Part shown: piece by piece, positions 51,611 to 59,751 of the stretch
How the letters are laid out: each line of letters opens with the position of its first letter
How positions within the stretch are numbered: position 1 is the stretch's first letter
Source of the DNA: Planctomycetaceae bacterium
GTDB lineage: Bacteria > Planctomycetota > Planctomycetia > Planctomycetales > Planctomycetaceae
Assembly (NCBI GenBank): GCA_017795105.1
Contig: CP051247.1
Span: 2,666,001-2,730,000 of the forward strand
Length of the DNA: 64,000 nt
Reading direction: 5' to 3'
Position numbers and translations under genes: made by a program
The notes under the pieces: generated by a model
Database searches by the model: none
What the model was told of the DNA's origin: nothing
What the model saw: the letters and a program-made list of their open reading frames with translations, nothing else

Positions 51611-53137
51611 GTGAGCCACGAGTCTGAATCCAACGCGCGCCGATCCCTCCCGGGGTCGGCGTCGTCCGTTCCCGGCCAGGAATCCCGGGAGTCGAACAGC
51701 CCCGCTGCTTCGCAGGCGGGTGAACATTCTTCACTCCGCCCCGCCAGTCCTGCACTGCCGGCTGGTGGCCGCCCGGCCGATCCGCTTCTTGCCGATGCCG
51801 GCCGCATTTTCGACCAGTTGCGACTGCGTCTGGCCGAGCTCGAGCACCAGGAATCGCAACTCAACGAAAAGTCGGACGAGCTGACCGAACGTCAGGCAAG
51901 ATTTTCTAAATGGGTTGAACAGACCAAACTCGACCTCGCTCAGCGGGAGACCGAAGTCACCGAACGCGAAGAAGCCGTTCAGGACCGTGAGCAGAAAGTG
52001 GCGGCCGAGAGCCGCTTGATCGAACAGGACCGGGAATCGGTCGACAACGAGCGAGACGCGCTGGAACGCGAAAAACGCAGCTACGAAGAGCACGTCCGCG
52101 AAACGGAATCCGAGCTGGAGCACCTGCGAACCTCGCGGCTCGAAGAGATCTCTCGCGTCCAGAACGAAGCCGATCAGATGCTGGCGACGAAGCGGGAAGA
52201 ATTCGAAGAGTTCTGCCGCGTTCAGCTCGAAGAGATCAGCCAGCAGCAGAATCAGGCAACTCGCCGTCTGCGACTGCAGGAAGATCATCTCGAACGATTG
52301 CGGAATCAGTTCGAGCGGCGCCGACATCAGGCACAACTCGAAGCCCAGCAGACCCAGCAGTCACTGCAGACGTTTGCCGAACAAAACCGTCGTCTGCGGC
52401 AGCAACTCAGCCGGGCCCGACAGTTGCTCGACGAACGCAGCGACAGCCTGATGCGTGAAGAACGAGCCGTCCGCGAACAGCTGGAAGAAGAAACGACCGC
52501 ACTCGAAGCTCAGCGGAACGAACTGGAACGGGAAGGAGCCGAGTGGCTCGTGTACCGCAGTCAGCTCGAACAGCGACTCGAAGAACAGCAGACGCTCATC
52601 ACCCGACAACAGGAATTCGTACTCCATCAGCAGGAACGACTTCAGCAGGTGCGGCTCGAAATCGAAGACACTCATCGCGACACCCTGCTCTTGAGACTTC
52701 AGACCGAAGCCCTCCGCAGCGAGATCGCAGCCGAGCAGGAAGACGCCTTTGACGAAGCCCGGCTCGAGAACATTCGCGAGCAGTTGAGCGAAGAGTTCGA
52801 GTCAGCCCGGCAGACACTCGCCTCGGCTTCGGAAGCACTGCAGCAGGACTTTGCCGAACTTCGCGGTCGTTACGAGGAAACCCGGTCGCTGGAAGCCTCG
52901 ACCCGAAAGTGGATTCACGAGAGTCTCATCAAATGGGAACACCACCGGACACTGGCCGATCAGGAACGGACCCGCGTTCAGGCGGCTCGTCGCGAGTGGG
53001 AAGCTGCTCAGCGGAAACGGAGCAGCGAACGTCGCGAAACCGAACGCGTCATTCGCGATCTGCTCGAGCAGATCGAAGACCTGAATCAGTCCCCTGCAGC
53101 GAGTGAAGAGAACGAAGACCGCAACATGGCCGCCTGA
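51611..53137 (+). CDS. Long coiled-coil protein
   Basis: 508 aa from GTG 51611 (GGAAGGGAG ribosome site). A Ser/Pro-rich N-terminus of about 55 residues is followed by almost continuous predicted coiled coil from residue 65 to the end (e.g. LRLRLAELEHQESQLNEKSD, LEEQQTLITRQQEFVLHQQE), very rich in Glu, Gln and Arg and nearly free of Gly and Pro. No membrane segment or signal is present, so it is cytoplasmic and could be filament-forming or a scaffold. It lacks the SMC head motifs. Not otherwise recognised. Confidence 0.8.
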   Translation: MSHESESNARRSLPGSASSVPGQESRESNSPAASQAGEHSSLRPASPALPAGGRPADPLLADAGRIFDQLRLRLAELEHQESQLNEKSDELTERQARFSKWVEQTKLDLAQRETEVTEREEAVQDREQKVAAESRLIEQDRESVDNERDALEREKRSYEEHVRETESELEHLRTSRLEEISRVQNEADQMLATKREEFEEFCRVQLEEISQQQNQATRRLRLQEDHLERLRNQFERRRHQAQLEAQQTQQSLQTFAEQNRRLRQQLSRARQLLDERSDSLMREERAVREQLEEETTALEAQRNELEREGAEWLVYRSQLEQRLEEQQTLITRQQEFVLHQQERLQQVRLEIEDTHRDTLLLRLQTEALRSEIAAEQEDAFDEARLENIREQLSEEFESARQTLASASEALQQDFAELRGRYEETRSLEASTRKWIHESLIKWEHHRTLADQERTRVQAARREWEAAQRKRSSERRETERVIRDLLEQIEDLNQSPAASEENEDRNMAA

Positions 53138-53175
53138 CTTTTGTCGCGGCTGTGGATCTCCCCGCGGGAAGCGTC

Positions 53176-53802
53176 TTACGGCTGGAAACCGAGGTCGGTG
53201 AAGGAGTCCATGATGCCCTTGAGCTTCTTCAGGGCGCGGATATAGCGGATGCTGGCCGCCTTGACCGAGATGTCGAGCGTCTGCGCCACTTCGTTGTTCG
53301 AGAGATCTTCGAAGTGTCGAAGGGCGAGAACTTCGCGATCGGTCGATTCCATCTGCTCCAGAGCCTGCATCAGCCGGGCGTTCATTTCGTCCCGTTTCAG
53401 CGACATGCTCGGTGAACTGACCTGCGACACCAGATGACCGGCGATACAGCCCGAGGTTCCCGGATCGGTCCGGTCGGCTCTCACCTCACGCTGAATGTCA
53501 CGACCGGCTGCCTGGACATGCTTTCGATGAAGATCGATCAACGTCTGCTGCACGACGAGCCGCAGCCAGACAAAGACCGATTGAGCCGAGGTCGTGTCGC
53601 AATGTTCGATCCGCTGGGCGGCAGCAAGATACGCGTCCTGCAGCACATCGTCGATATCGAGTCGTGTCGAAAGTTGCGGCGACAGGCGGAACGAAACGAT
53701 CCGCTCCAGCCGCGGGCGGAACTCGGCAAAGCACTGCGACAGGGCCGCTTCACTCCCCTTCCGCAGATCGGGCAGCCATTGTGGTTCTTCCTGCTCACTC
53801 AC
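53176..53802 (-). CDS. ECF-type RNA polymerase sigma factor
   Basis: 208-aa sigma-70 family factor. Region 2 includes LDIDDVLQDAYLAAAQRIEH near residue 48; region 4 includes LRHFEDLSNNEVAQTLDISV then KAASIRYIRALKKLK near 162. The start is GTG 53802, which overlaps the nadE stop as GTGA. The ribosome site GGAGGTG lies within the last codons of nadE. No anti-sigma factor gene is adjacent: the downstream neighbour is the convergent coiled-coil gene. The input that regulates it is unknown. The long middle linker (about residues 95-135) is larger than in classical ECF factors and is seen in planctomycete groups. Confidence 0.92.
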   Translation of the reverse strand: MSEQEEPQWLPDLRKGSEAALSQCFAEFRPRLERIVSFRLSPQLSTRLDIDDVLQDAYLAAAQRIEHCDTTSAQSVFVWLRLVVQQTLIDLHRKHVQAAGRDIQREVRADRTDPGTSGCIAGHLVSQVSSPSMSLKRDEMNARLMQALEQMESTDREVLALRHFEDLSNNEVAQTLDISVKAASIRYIRALKKLKGIMDSFTDLGFQP

Positions 53803-55484
53803 GACGCACCTCCCGTTTCGATCTCTGGAGGAGCGGTATAACGGGCCGCCATCGGCATGCGGCGTCCGCTCCCGAAAGCCCGTCGTGTCAGCTTGATTCC
53901 CGGCGGCATCTGGCGACGCTTGAACTCATTCTGATCGAGCTTGCGAAGCACCCACTTCACGGTCTCTTCCGGATAGTGCCGCGAGACATCGTGCAGAGAA
54001 AGTTCCTTCTCCACCAGCAATTCGAGAATGCCATCGAGAATGTCATAAGGAGGCAACGAGTCCTGATCAAACTGATTCGGAGCAAGCTCGGCACTGGGAG
54101 CCTTGGTGATGATATGCTCGGGAATCAACTCACGCCCCGCACGATCGTTGGCAAAGCGGGCCAGCGCGTAAACATCCCGTTTCAACACATCGCACAACAC
54201 AGCGAAGCCTCCCGCCATGTCGCCATAGAGAGTGCAATAGCCGACCGCCAGTTCGCTTTTGTTACCAGTCGCCAGCGGCAGCCAGCCGTTCGCGTTGCTG
54301 CGGATCATCACCATGGCCCCACGGATGCGGGCCTGCAGATTCTGATCAGGGAGTCCTCCCGGGTCTCTTGCCAGATCCTCCTGCACACAAACCGTGCGCT
54401 CGTACGCTTTGTGGATCTCATCGATCGGAACTTTGATTGCTTCAATTCCAATATTGCGGGCCAGCTCTTCAGAGTCCGCAACGGAGTGTCCACTGCTGTA
54501 GCGCGACGGCATCATCAGCGTATGCACGTGTTCGGGGCCGAACGCCTCGGCAGCGAGCATGCTTGCCACCGCGGAGTCGATCCCTCCTGACAATCCAAGA
54601 ACGCATTCCTTGAAGCCCGATTTGCGGGCGTAGTCCTGCAGGCCGAGAACGAGTGCATGAAACAACTGCTCATCGCGGGGAAGCGTGACCTTGCTGAGCG
54701 GCTCGGTCAGCGACTCCAGCTCGAGAGTCTCGACTTTCTCGACGAAGGAGGCGGATTGATGAACAATCTCCCCCTCTGAGTTGACCACAAAGCTGCCCCC
54801 GTCGAAGACGAGGTCATCGTTGCCGCCAATTTGATTCACGAAAACCGCCGGAACCTGACCGCGTCGGCAATGGTCCTGCATCAGCTGATGTCGCCGATCG
54901 AGTTTGCCGACTTCGAACGGACTGGCCGAAAGGTTAATCAGCAGTTCCGCCCCGCGATCCATCAGCCGTTGAACGGGATCGAACTCGCACAGATGGCGTT
55001 CGTGGTAGAACGTTTCCGGCTGGCCGTACCAGGCATCCTCGCAAATATGGACGCCGAGCTTCCTCCCGTTGAATTCCACAAGTTGCACATCTTCGGCCGG
55101 TCGAAAATAGCGGCGTTCATCGAAGACGTCGTAATTTGGCAGCAGTGTTTTGGCGATTGTCTGCTGGATCTCTCCCTGATAGAGCAGGCTGGCGGCATTG
55201 GCGTAACGACCACCCGGCTGGTCCCGGTGTGTCGGATGTCCAATGAGCACGGCCAGATCGGAAGGCAACTGGGCCGCCAGATATTCCACAGCCGCATCGC
55301 AGTCGGTGACGAAGCCGGATCGCAGCAGCAGATCCTTCGGAGGATAACCGCAGACGACGAGCTCGGCACAGACCATCATCTCAGCCTGCTGGTCGGCGGC
55401 CTGGCGAGCGGCTTCGAGTACTTTGGCGCAGTTTCCCTGCAGATCACCGACGGTCGGGTTCAGCTGGGCGATGGCAATTCGCAT
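53799..55484 (-). CDS. nadE: Glutamine-dependent NAD+ synthetase
   Basis: 561-aa two-domain enzyme that amidates deamido-NAD with ammonia channelled from glutamine. The N-terminal nitrilase-type glutaminase has the triad Glu 41 (CAELVVCGYPP), Lys 112 (KTLLPNYDVFDERRYF) and Cys 148 (VHICEDAW). The C-terminal synthetase has the pyrophosphate loop LSGGIDSAV at 298-306, MPSRYSSGHS, and TGNKSELAVGYCTLYGDMAG. The last residues (TGGAS) are encoded by the ribosome site of the downstream ECF sigma gene, with a GTGA overlap. Confidence 0.96.
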   Translation of the reverse strand: MRIAIAQLNPTVGDLQGNCAKVLEAARQAADQQAEMMVCAELVVCGYPPKDLLLRSGFVTDCDAAVEYLAAQLPSDLAVLIGHPTHRDQPGGRYANAASLLYQGEIQQTIAKTLLPNYDVFDERRYFRPAEDVQLVEFNGRKLGVHICEDAWYGQPETFYHERHLCEFDPVQRLMDRGAELLINLSASPFEVGKLDRRHQLMQDHCRRGQVPAVFVNQIGGNDDLVFDGGSFVVNSEGEIVHQSASFVEKVETLELESLTEPLSKVTLPRDEQLFHALVLGLQDYARKSGFKECVLGLSGGIDSAVASMLAAEAFGPEHVHTLMMPSRYSSGHSVADSEELARNIGIEAIKVPIDEIHKAYERTVCVQEDLARDPGGLPDQNLQARIRGAMVMIRSNANGWLPLATGNKSELAVGYCTLYGDMAGGFAVLCDVLKRDVYALARFANDRAGRELIPEHIITKAPSAELAPNQFDQDSLPPYDILDGILELLVEKELSLHDVSRHYPEETVKWVLRKLDQNEFKRRQMPPGIKLTRRAFGSGRRMPMAARYTAPPEIETGGAS

Positions 55485-55539
55485 CAGACGTTGGCGTTCA
55501 GTTTAGAGTCAGAAGGCAGATTCAGGGCGAGCAGACGGG

Positions 55540-57021
55540 TTAATCGGGGCGGTGCTGTTCTTTCAAACGATCCCAGGCGAGCTTCGGTTCACCGTCCGCC
55601 TGGAACAATCCGGCATTGGGGAATCGATGCCGGTAGGCATCATTGAGATGATTCCAGAAGATCCCGACAACGGGCTGCTTGGCCATCAACAGCGACACGA
55701 ATTCGCTGAACCATTCCGCCTGATGTTCCTGCGACCAGGGTTTGGCCCCCTGCTGGTCGTCGACTTGGATGTCCAGCTCGGCCTGCGGATCAGGATCGGC
55801 TTTCGACGGGCAGGCGATGGTCACATGTAGCGGCACGCCGAAACTGCCCCAGCTGTCGATGAGTCGAGAGAACCGGAGCATGCGACGAGCATCGTTGCGG
55901 CCCGGTTCATAGCCAATAGCCAGCTCCAGATTGATCCCCGCCAGCCCCATGCCCGACCGCAATAACGCATCGACCACATGCCAGGGAGTCAGCCGATGCT
56001 TCCCCTTCGCTTGGTAATCCCCCCAGGGACGATCGACCCGGATGAAGACGCGGGAATCCCCATCGACCTGGCGGGCCACATCGATCATCCGTCCCGTCAG
56101 AGCAAGCAGGTTGTCTTCGGTGTAGCCGAACAGTCCCCCGGTGTTGACGCGAGCCGTTACCTCCCACGTGCGAATTTTCCCGGTATAGCGGGTCACGACC
56201 GTCTCGACGTAATCGCTCAGGAAGCTCTGCAGATTCAGAATATCGTGCTTCCAATTGGCGACCCAGTTCGGCAAACCATTTTCCTGAAACTCGAGCAGCG
56301 GCCCGCCGACGAGCATCAGTTTGTTCTTCTGTCCCCATTCGATCTGTTCATCAAACAGATCCCAGTTGTAAGTGCCTTCCTCCGATTCGACCGAGCGCCA
56401 GTCGAGCGAGATCATGGCCGCCCCGAACCGTTCCGCATAATCGCCGGGGAGCTTCTCGGCCGGAACTTCCCCCAGATTGCAGCCAAGCAAAGCCGGCGGG
56501 TGAGCAAAACGCTGCCGACGAACCTGCAGTCGTTGGGCCACGTAGGCTTTTCCGAGCACATTCTCGGCATGGCAGATCTTCGCCAGAGCCACATTGGCAA
56601 TCCGGGTCGCGTGTTCGGGATCATGTTGTTCAAACGTCGCGAGCACGAAATCGCGGTAAGCATCGCGATACAGTTCTTCGTACTGATCGGGCACGAGCAT
56701 CCCGGCATGTTCCCAGGATGCGGCCTGGTCCTTGAGTTCGCACAGCTGCCCCCGGGCCAGTTCGACGGCCAGCACATATGGGGCTTCCCGTTCGATCAGC
56801 GAGCAGGTTCGCAAAATCGGCACGCCGAAGCCGGAAATCGGCCACGCGATATTCAGCTTGCCTGAGTCCGACTTCTGGCGAATACAGTGCAGGACATTCC
56901 CGTGAATTTCCACGCGAGTCGGGAACACGGTGCCGTCGTAGCTCGACAGAAATGCCTGCTCAAAACGGGAGCGATACGGCAACAGATCGGCCGAACCGAG
57001 ATCGAACCGCATCAAACCCAT
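55540..57021 (-). CDS. GH10-like TIM-barrel protein lacking catalytic glutamates
   Basis: 493 aa. Residues about 1-170 are a beta-rich region (carbohydrate-binding-like). Residues about 195-490 follow the family 10 xylanase barrel: FGAAMISLDWRSVESEEGTY N-terminal strand, WDLFDEQIEWGQKNKLML, and the typical end FWNHLNDAYRHRFPNAGLF then DGEPKLAW. The two catalytic glutamates are not where expected: the acid/base strand WDVVNE is WEVTAR (286-291), and the nucleophile strand xxITELD is HVTIACP (399-405). No signal peptide is visible. It may be a binding or structural relative of xylanases rather than an active one. It precedes nadE by 55 bp on the same strand. Confidence 0.75.
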   Translation of the reverse strand: MGLMRFDLGSADLLPYRSRFEQAFLSSYDGTVFPTRVEIHGNVLHCIRQKSDSGKLNIAWPISGFGVPILRTCSLIEREAPYVLAVELARGQLCELKDQAASWEHAGMLVPDQYEELYRDAYRDFVLATFEQHDPEHATRIANVALAKICHAENVLGKAYVAQRLQVRRQRFAHPPALLGCNLGEVPAEKLPGDYAERFGAAMISLDWRSVESEEGTYNWDLFDEQIEWGQKNKLMLVGGPLLEFQENGLPNWVANWKHDILNLQSFLSDYVETVVTRYTGKIRTWEVTARVNTGGLFGYTEDNLLALTGRMIDVARQVDGDSRVFIRVDRPWGDYQAKGKHRLTPWHVVDALLRSGMGLAGINLELAIGYEPGRNDARRMLRFSRLIDSWGSFGVPLHVTIACPSKADPDPQAELDIQVDDQQGAKPWSQEHQAEWFSEFVSLLMAKQPVVGIFWNHLNDAYRHRFPNAGLFQADGEPKLAWDRLKEQHRPD

Positions 57022-57289
57022 GAACCGGATTCCTCATCCTACAATCGAAGCAGATCACCTGTGTTTCGTCCACGAGTGCAAGGTCGCGGGGAAACTGAAG
57101 TCAGGCAACCTCTCCGGAGTGTTTGCCAGTCCCGTTGCATACCATCCGCTACAGGTTTTTTCTCGTCGACATCGAACGCCCCAAGTGTAGTCGTGCGAAC
57201 ATCCTTGTTCAAGAAGCCGGCGGAGCGATACGATGAGCATCCGCACGGCTCCCGAACACGACTGCAATCCCCCGAACCGAGGCTGACTG

Positions 57290-58183
57290 ATGACTTGCGT
57301 GCTTGAAACCGACATTCGCGACGTTCCGAAACATCAGGGGAAGGTCCGTGACGTCTACGATTTCGGGGAACAGTTGCTGATCGTGGCGACCGATCGCATC
57401 AGTGCCTTCGACTGGATTCTGCCAACCGGCGTCCCGGAAAAGGGCAAGATCCTCACGCAGCTCAGCCTGTTCTGGTTCGATCTGCTCGGCGTCCCCCATC
57501 ACCTGCTCTCCTCCGATCCCCGCGACCTGCCGCTGCCGGATGGAACCGATGTCGAACCGCTGCTCGGGCGAAGCATGGTCGTGAAGAAAACACAGGTCAT
57601 CCCGATTGAATGCGTCGTCCGCGGTTACCTCGCCGGTTCGGGCTGGGTCGACTACCAGAACAATCTCCCCGTCAGCGGTGTGCAGCTTCCCGAGGGTCTG
57701 GTGGAGAGCGATCGGCTTCCCGAGCCGATCTTCACGCCATCGACCAAAGCGACCGAGGGGCACGATATGCCAATCGCTTACGAAGAAGTCCGGGGACAGA
57801 TCGGCGAAAATGTCGCGGCTGCCATTCGGGATCGCAGCCTGGAGATCTACACCAAAGCGGCCGATTACGCCCGGAACAACGGCCTGATTCTTGCCGACAC
57901 CAAGTTCGAGTTCGGCTTCGAAGGGGGACAACCGAAGCCCGAGTCGATCATTCTCATCGACGAAGTTCTCACTCCCGACAGCTCCCGTTACTGGCCGGCC
58001 GACGACTACGAACCGGGCCGCACTCAAGTGTCGTTCGACAAACAGTACGTCCGTAACTGGCTGCTGCAGACCGACTGGGACCGCAACTCGCCCCCGCCGG
58101 AACTCCCGGAGGATGTCGTGGCCAATACCCGCAGCAAGTATATCGAAGCCTACGAACGTCTAACCGGCCGCAAGTTCGAATAA
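57290..58183 (+). CDS. purC: Phosphoribosylaminoimidazole-succinocarboxamide synthase
   Basis: SAICAR synthetase, joining CAIR and aspartate with ATP in purine synthesis; 297 aa, the longer eukaryote-like type. GKVRDVYDFGEQLLIVATDR near residue 17, SAFDWILPTGVPEKG near 37, ECVVRGYLAGSGW near 106, TPSTKATEGHDMPI near 146 and LADTKFEFGF near 201, ending in LIDEVLTPDSSRYW and FDKQYVRNW. It is divergent from the GH10-like gene. Confidence 0.95.
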   Translation: MTCVLETDIRDVPKHQGKVRDVYDFGEQLLIVATDRISAFDWILPTGVPEKGKILTQLSLFWFDLLGVPHHLLSSDPRDLPLPDGTDVEPLLGRSMVVKKTQVIPIECVVRGYLAGSGWVDYQNNLPVSGVQLPEGLVESDRLPEPIFTPSTKATEGHDMPIAYEEVRGQIGENVAAAIRDRSLEIYTKAADYARNNGLILADTKFEFGFEGGQPKPESIILIDEVLTPDSSRYWPADDYEPGRTQVSFDKQYVRNWLLQTDWDRNSPPPELPEDVVANTRSKYIEAYERLTGRKFE

Positions 58184-58319
58184 GCTCTTCCGTCCGATGG
58201 ACTTGCCGCGTTGAACCGCCTGCCGGGGTCGTTCGTGTCTTCCTCTGGATTGACATCGGGCTCCGGGATATCCTGAACGAACAGCAACCAGCAGCCTCGA
58301 GTCACGAGAAGTCAGCGGA

Positions 58320-58664
58320 ATGGGTAAACGGTCGTTTCAAGTTAACCGGTCACGGTCGCCGCTGCTGGCCACGACACTGGTGCTGATCGGCGGACTTTCG
58401 ACCTGCCTGATGATCGCTGTCCCGTTCGCGGATGACCTGACCACTCCGTTGCTCGTTGTCGCTGGCGGCTTCCTGGTGCTCGCCGTTCTTCTCGGCGTTC
58501 TGCGTCAGCAGACTCAGGACGTGATGGCCGAGCTGCACGCTCTTGCATGGCAGAAGCAGAAAAAGAAGGTTCAGTACAAACTCAAGCGGCGGCACAACAT
58601 CCCGCAAACCGGCCCCCGCAAGCCGCCGACCGTCGAAGAGATTCGCGAAATCAAAGGGAAATAG
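58320..58664 (+). CDS. Small two-helix membrane protein
   Basis: 114 aa: two membrane helices (LLATTLVLIGGLSTCLMIAV, LLVVAGGFLVLAVLLGVL) and a basic cytoplasmic tail (WQKQKKKVQYKLKRR) with a Pro-rich end. Not recognised. It lies 137 bp after purC and 146 bp before the lipoprotein gene on the same strand. Confidence 0.65.
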   Translation: MGKRSFQVNRSRSPLLATTLVLIGGLSTCLMIAVPFADDLTTPLLVVAGGFLVLAVLLGVLRQQTQDVMAELHALAWQKQKKKVQYKLKRRHNIPQTGPRKPPTVEEIREIKGK

Positions 58665-58810
58665 CCCTCTTTCGCGAATCCGTCCTGCATTTCTTACAAA
58701 AACGACGCCAATTTTCGGGCTTTCCTCAAGAACTTTGGGAGAAACGGCCCCGCCGCTATACTCCGCGCTCGATTCTGTCACTCCTTCTCTGTCCACCCTC
58801 CGTGCTGGCC

Positions 58811-59734
58811 ATGATTCGTCGTTTTTGTGTAACCCGATTTCTCTCGCTGATCGTGCTCGGCCTCTGCCTGGCATCGGTCGGCTGTGGGAAGAGTGTGCAA
58901 CAAAGCGGAACCGAACAGCTACTGACCTCCAACGCCGTCGACCGCGTCGTTGCTGAAATTGATTTCACCCCCCTGGCCTATCAAAAGGTCTACTTCGATG
59001 ACCAGTTCATCAAGGACATCAAAGGGGTCGGCTTCGTCAATTCCAACTACATCATCAGCTCGCTCCGCCAGCAGATGATCGCCGCCCATTGCCGGCTGCA
59101 GGATAAAGCCGATACCGCCGACTATGTTGTGGAAGCCCGCGTCGGCGCGTTGGGCAACGATCATCACGAGGTGAGCTACGGCATCCCGGCGACGACCGCT
59201 TTGAGCTCGGCTTCTGCCGTCGTCCCGACCGCTCCTCCCATGCCGGCGATCCCCGAGATTTCATTCGCCAAGAAAGAGCACCAGCTCGGAGCCGCGAAAA
59301 TCGGCGTGTTCGCCTATGACCGTAATACCAAAGAACCGGTCTGGCAGGCAGGCGTCAAATCGAACCGCAGCCGCTCGCGTTCCTCCTGGCTGCTCGGCAT
59401 CGGTCCGGTCCAGACCGGGACCATTTACGAAGGCCCGATGTTCGCCGGGGTGAAGATCAAACGACCGGTCTACGACTGGGTCACCGGGAAGTACAAGGAT
59501 CCTCAACCTGAACAACCTCCCGTCCAATACCGCGAACAGCACATGTTCCCGCTGGCGAAAAAACTGGAGGACGAACGGAAGCTGCGCGCCATTGAATCCC
59601 AGGATGGCACGCTCGAATGGGCCAACCACGAGGAACAGCAGAACCAGATCAGCAATCTCGTTGAACAGGCTTCCCAGCTGAAACCGAGTGACGACGCGGC
59701 TCCTAAAGATGTCGCGAAGCCGAAGAAGGAGTAG
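58811..59734 (+). CDS. Predicted lipoprotein
   Basis: 307 aa from ATG 58811. The signal ends in a lipobox LASVGC (FLSLIVLGLCLASVGC), giving a lipid-anchored protein after Cys 24 or so. The body includes VYFDDQFIKDIKGVGFVNSN near 62, YVVEARVGALGNDHHEV, a low-complexity SSASAVVPTAPPMPA, KEPVWQAGVKSNRSRSRS and a charged C-terminus (DAAPKDVAKPKKE). The family looks planctomycete-restricted (DUF6655-like, by memory, uncertain). A TATACT at 58757 may be its -10 element, with a poor -35. Confidence 0.75.
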   Translation: MIRRFCVTRFLSLIVLGLCLASVGCGKSVQQSGTEQLLTSNAVDRVVAEIDFTPLAYQKVYFDDQFIKDIKGVGFVNSNYIISSLRQQMIAAHCRLQDKADTADYVVEARVGALGNDHHEVSYGIPATTALSSASAVVPTAPPMPAIPEISFAKKEHQLGAAKIGVFAYDRNTKEPVWQAGVKSNRSRSRSSWLLGIGPVQTGTIYEGPMFAGVKIKRPVYDWVTGKYKDPQPEQPPVQYREQHMFPLAKKLEDERKLRAIESQDGTLEWANHEEQQNQISNLVEQASQLKPSDDAAPKDVAKPKKE

Positions 59735-59751
59735 CTCCGTTTCGATCCGCT

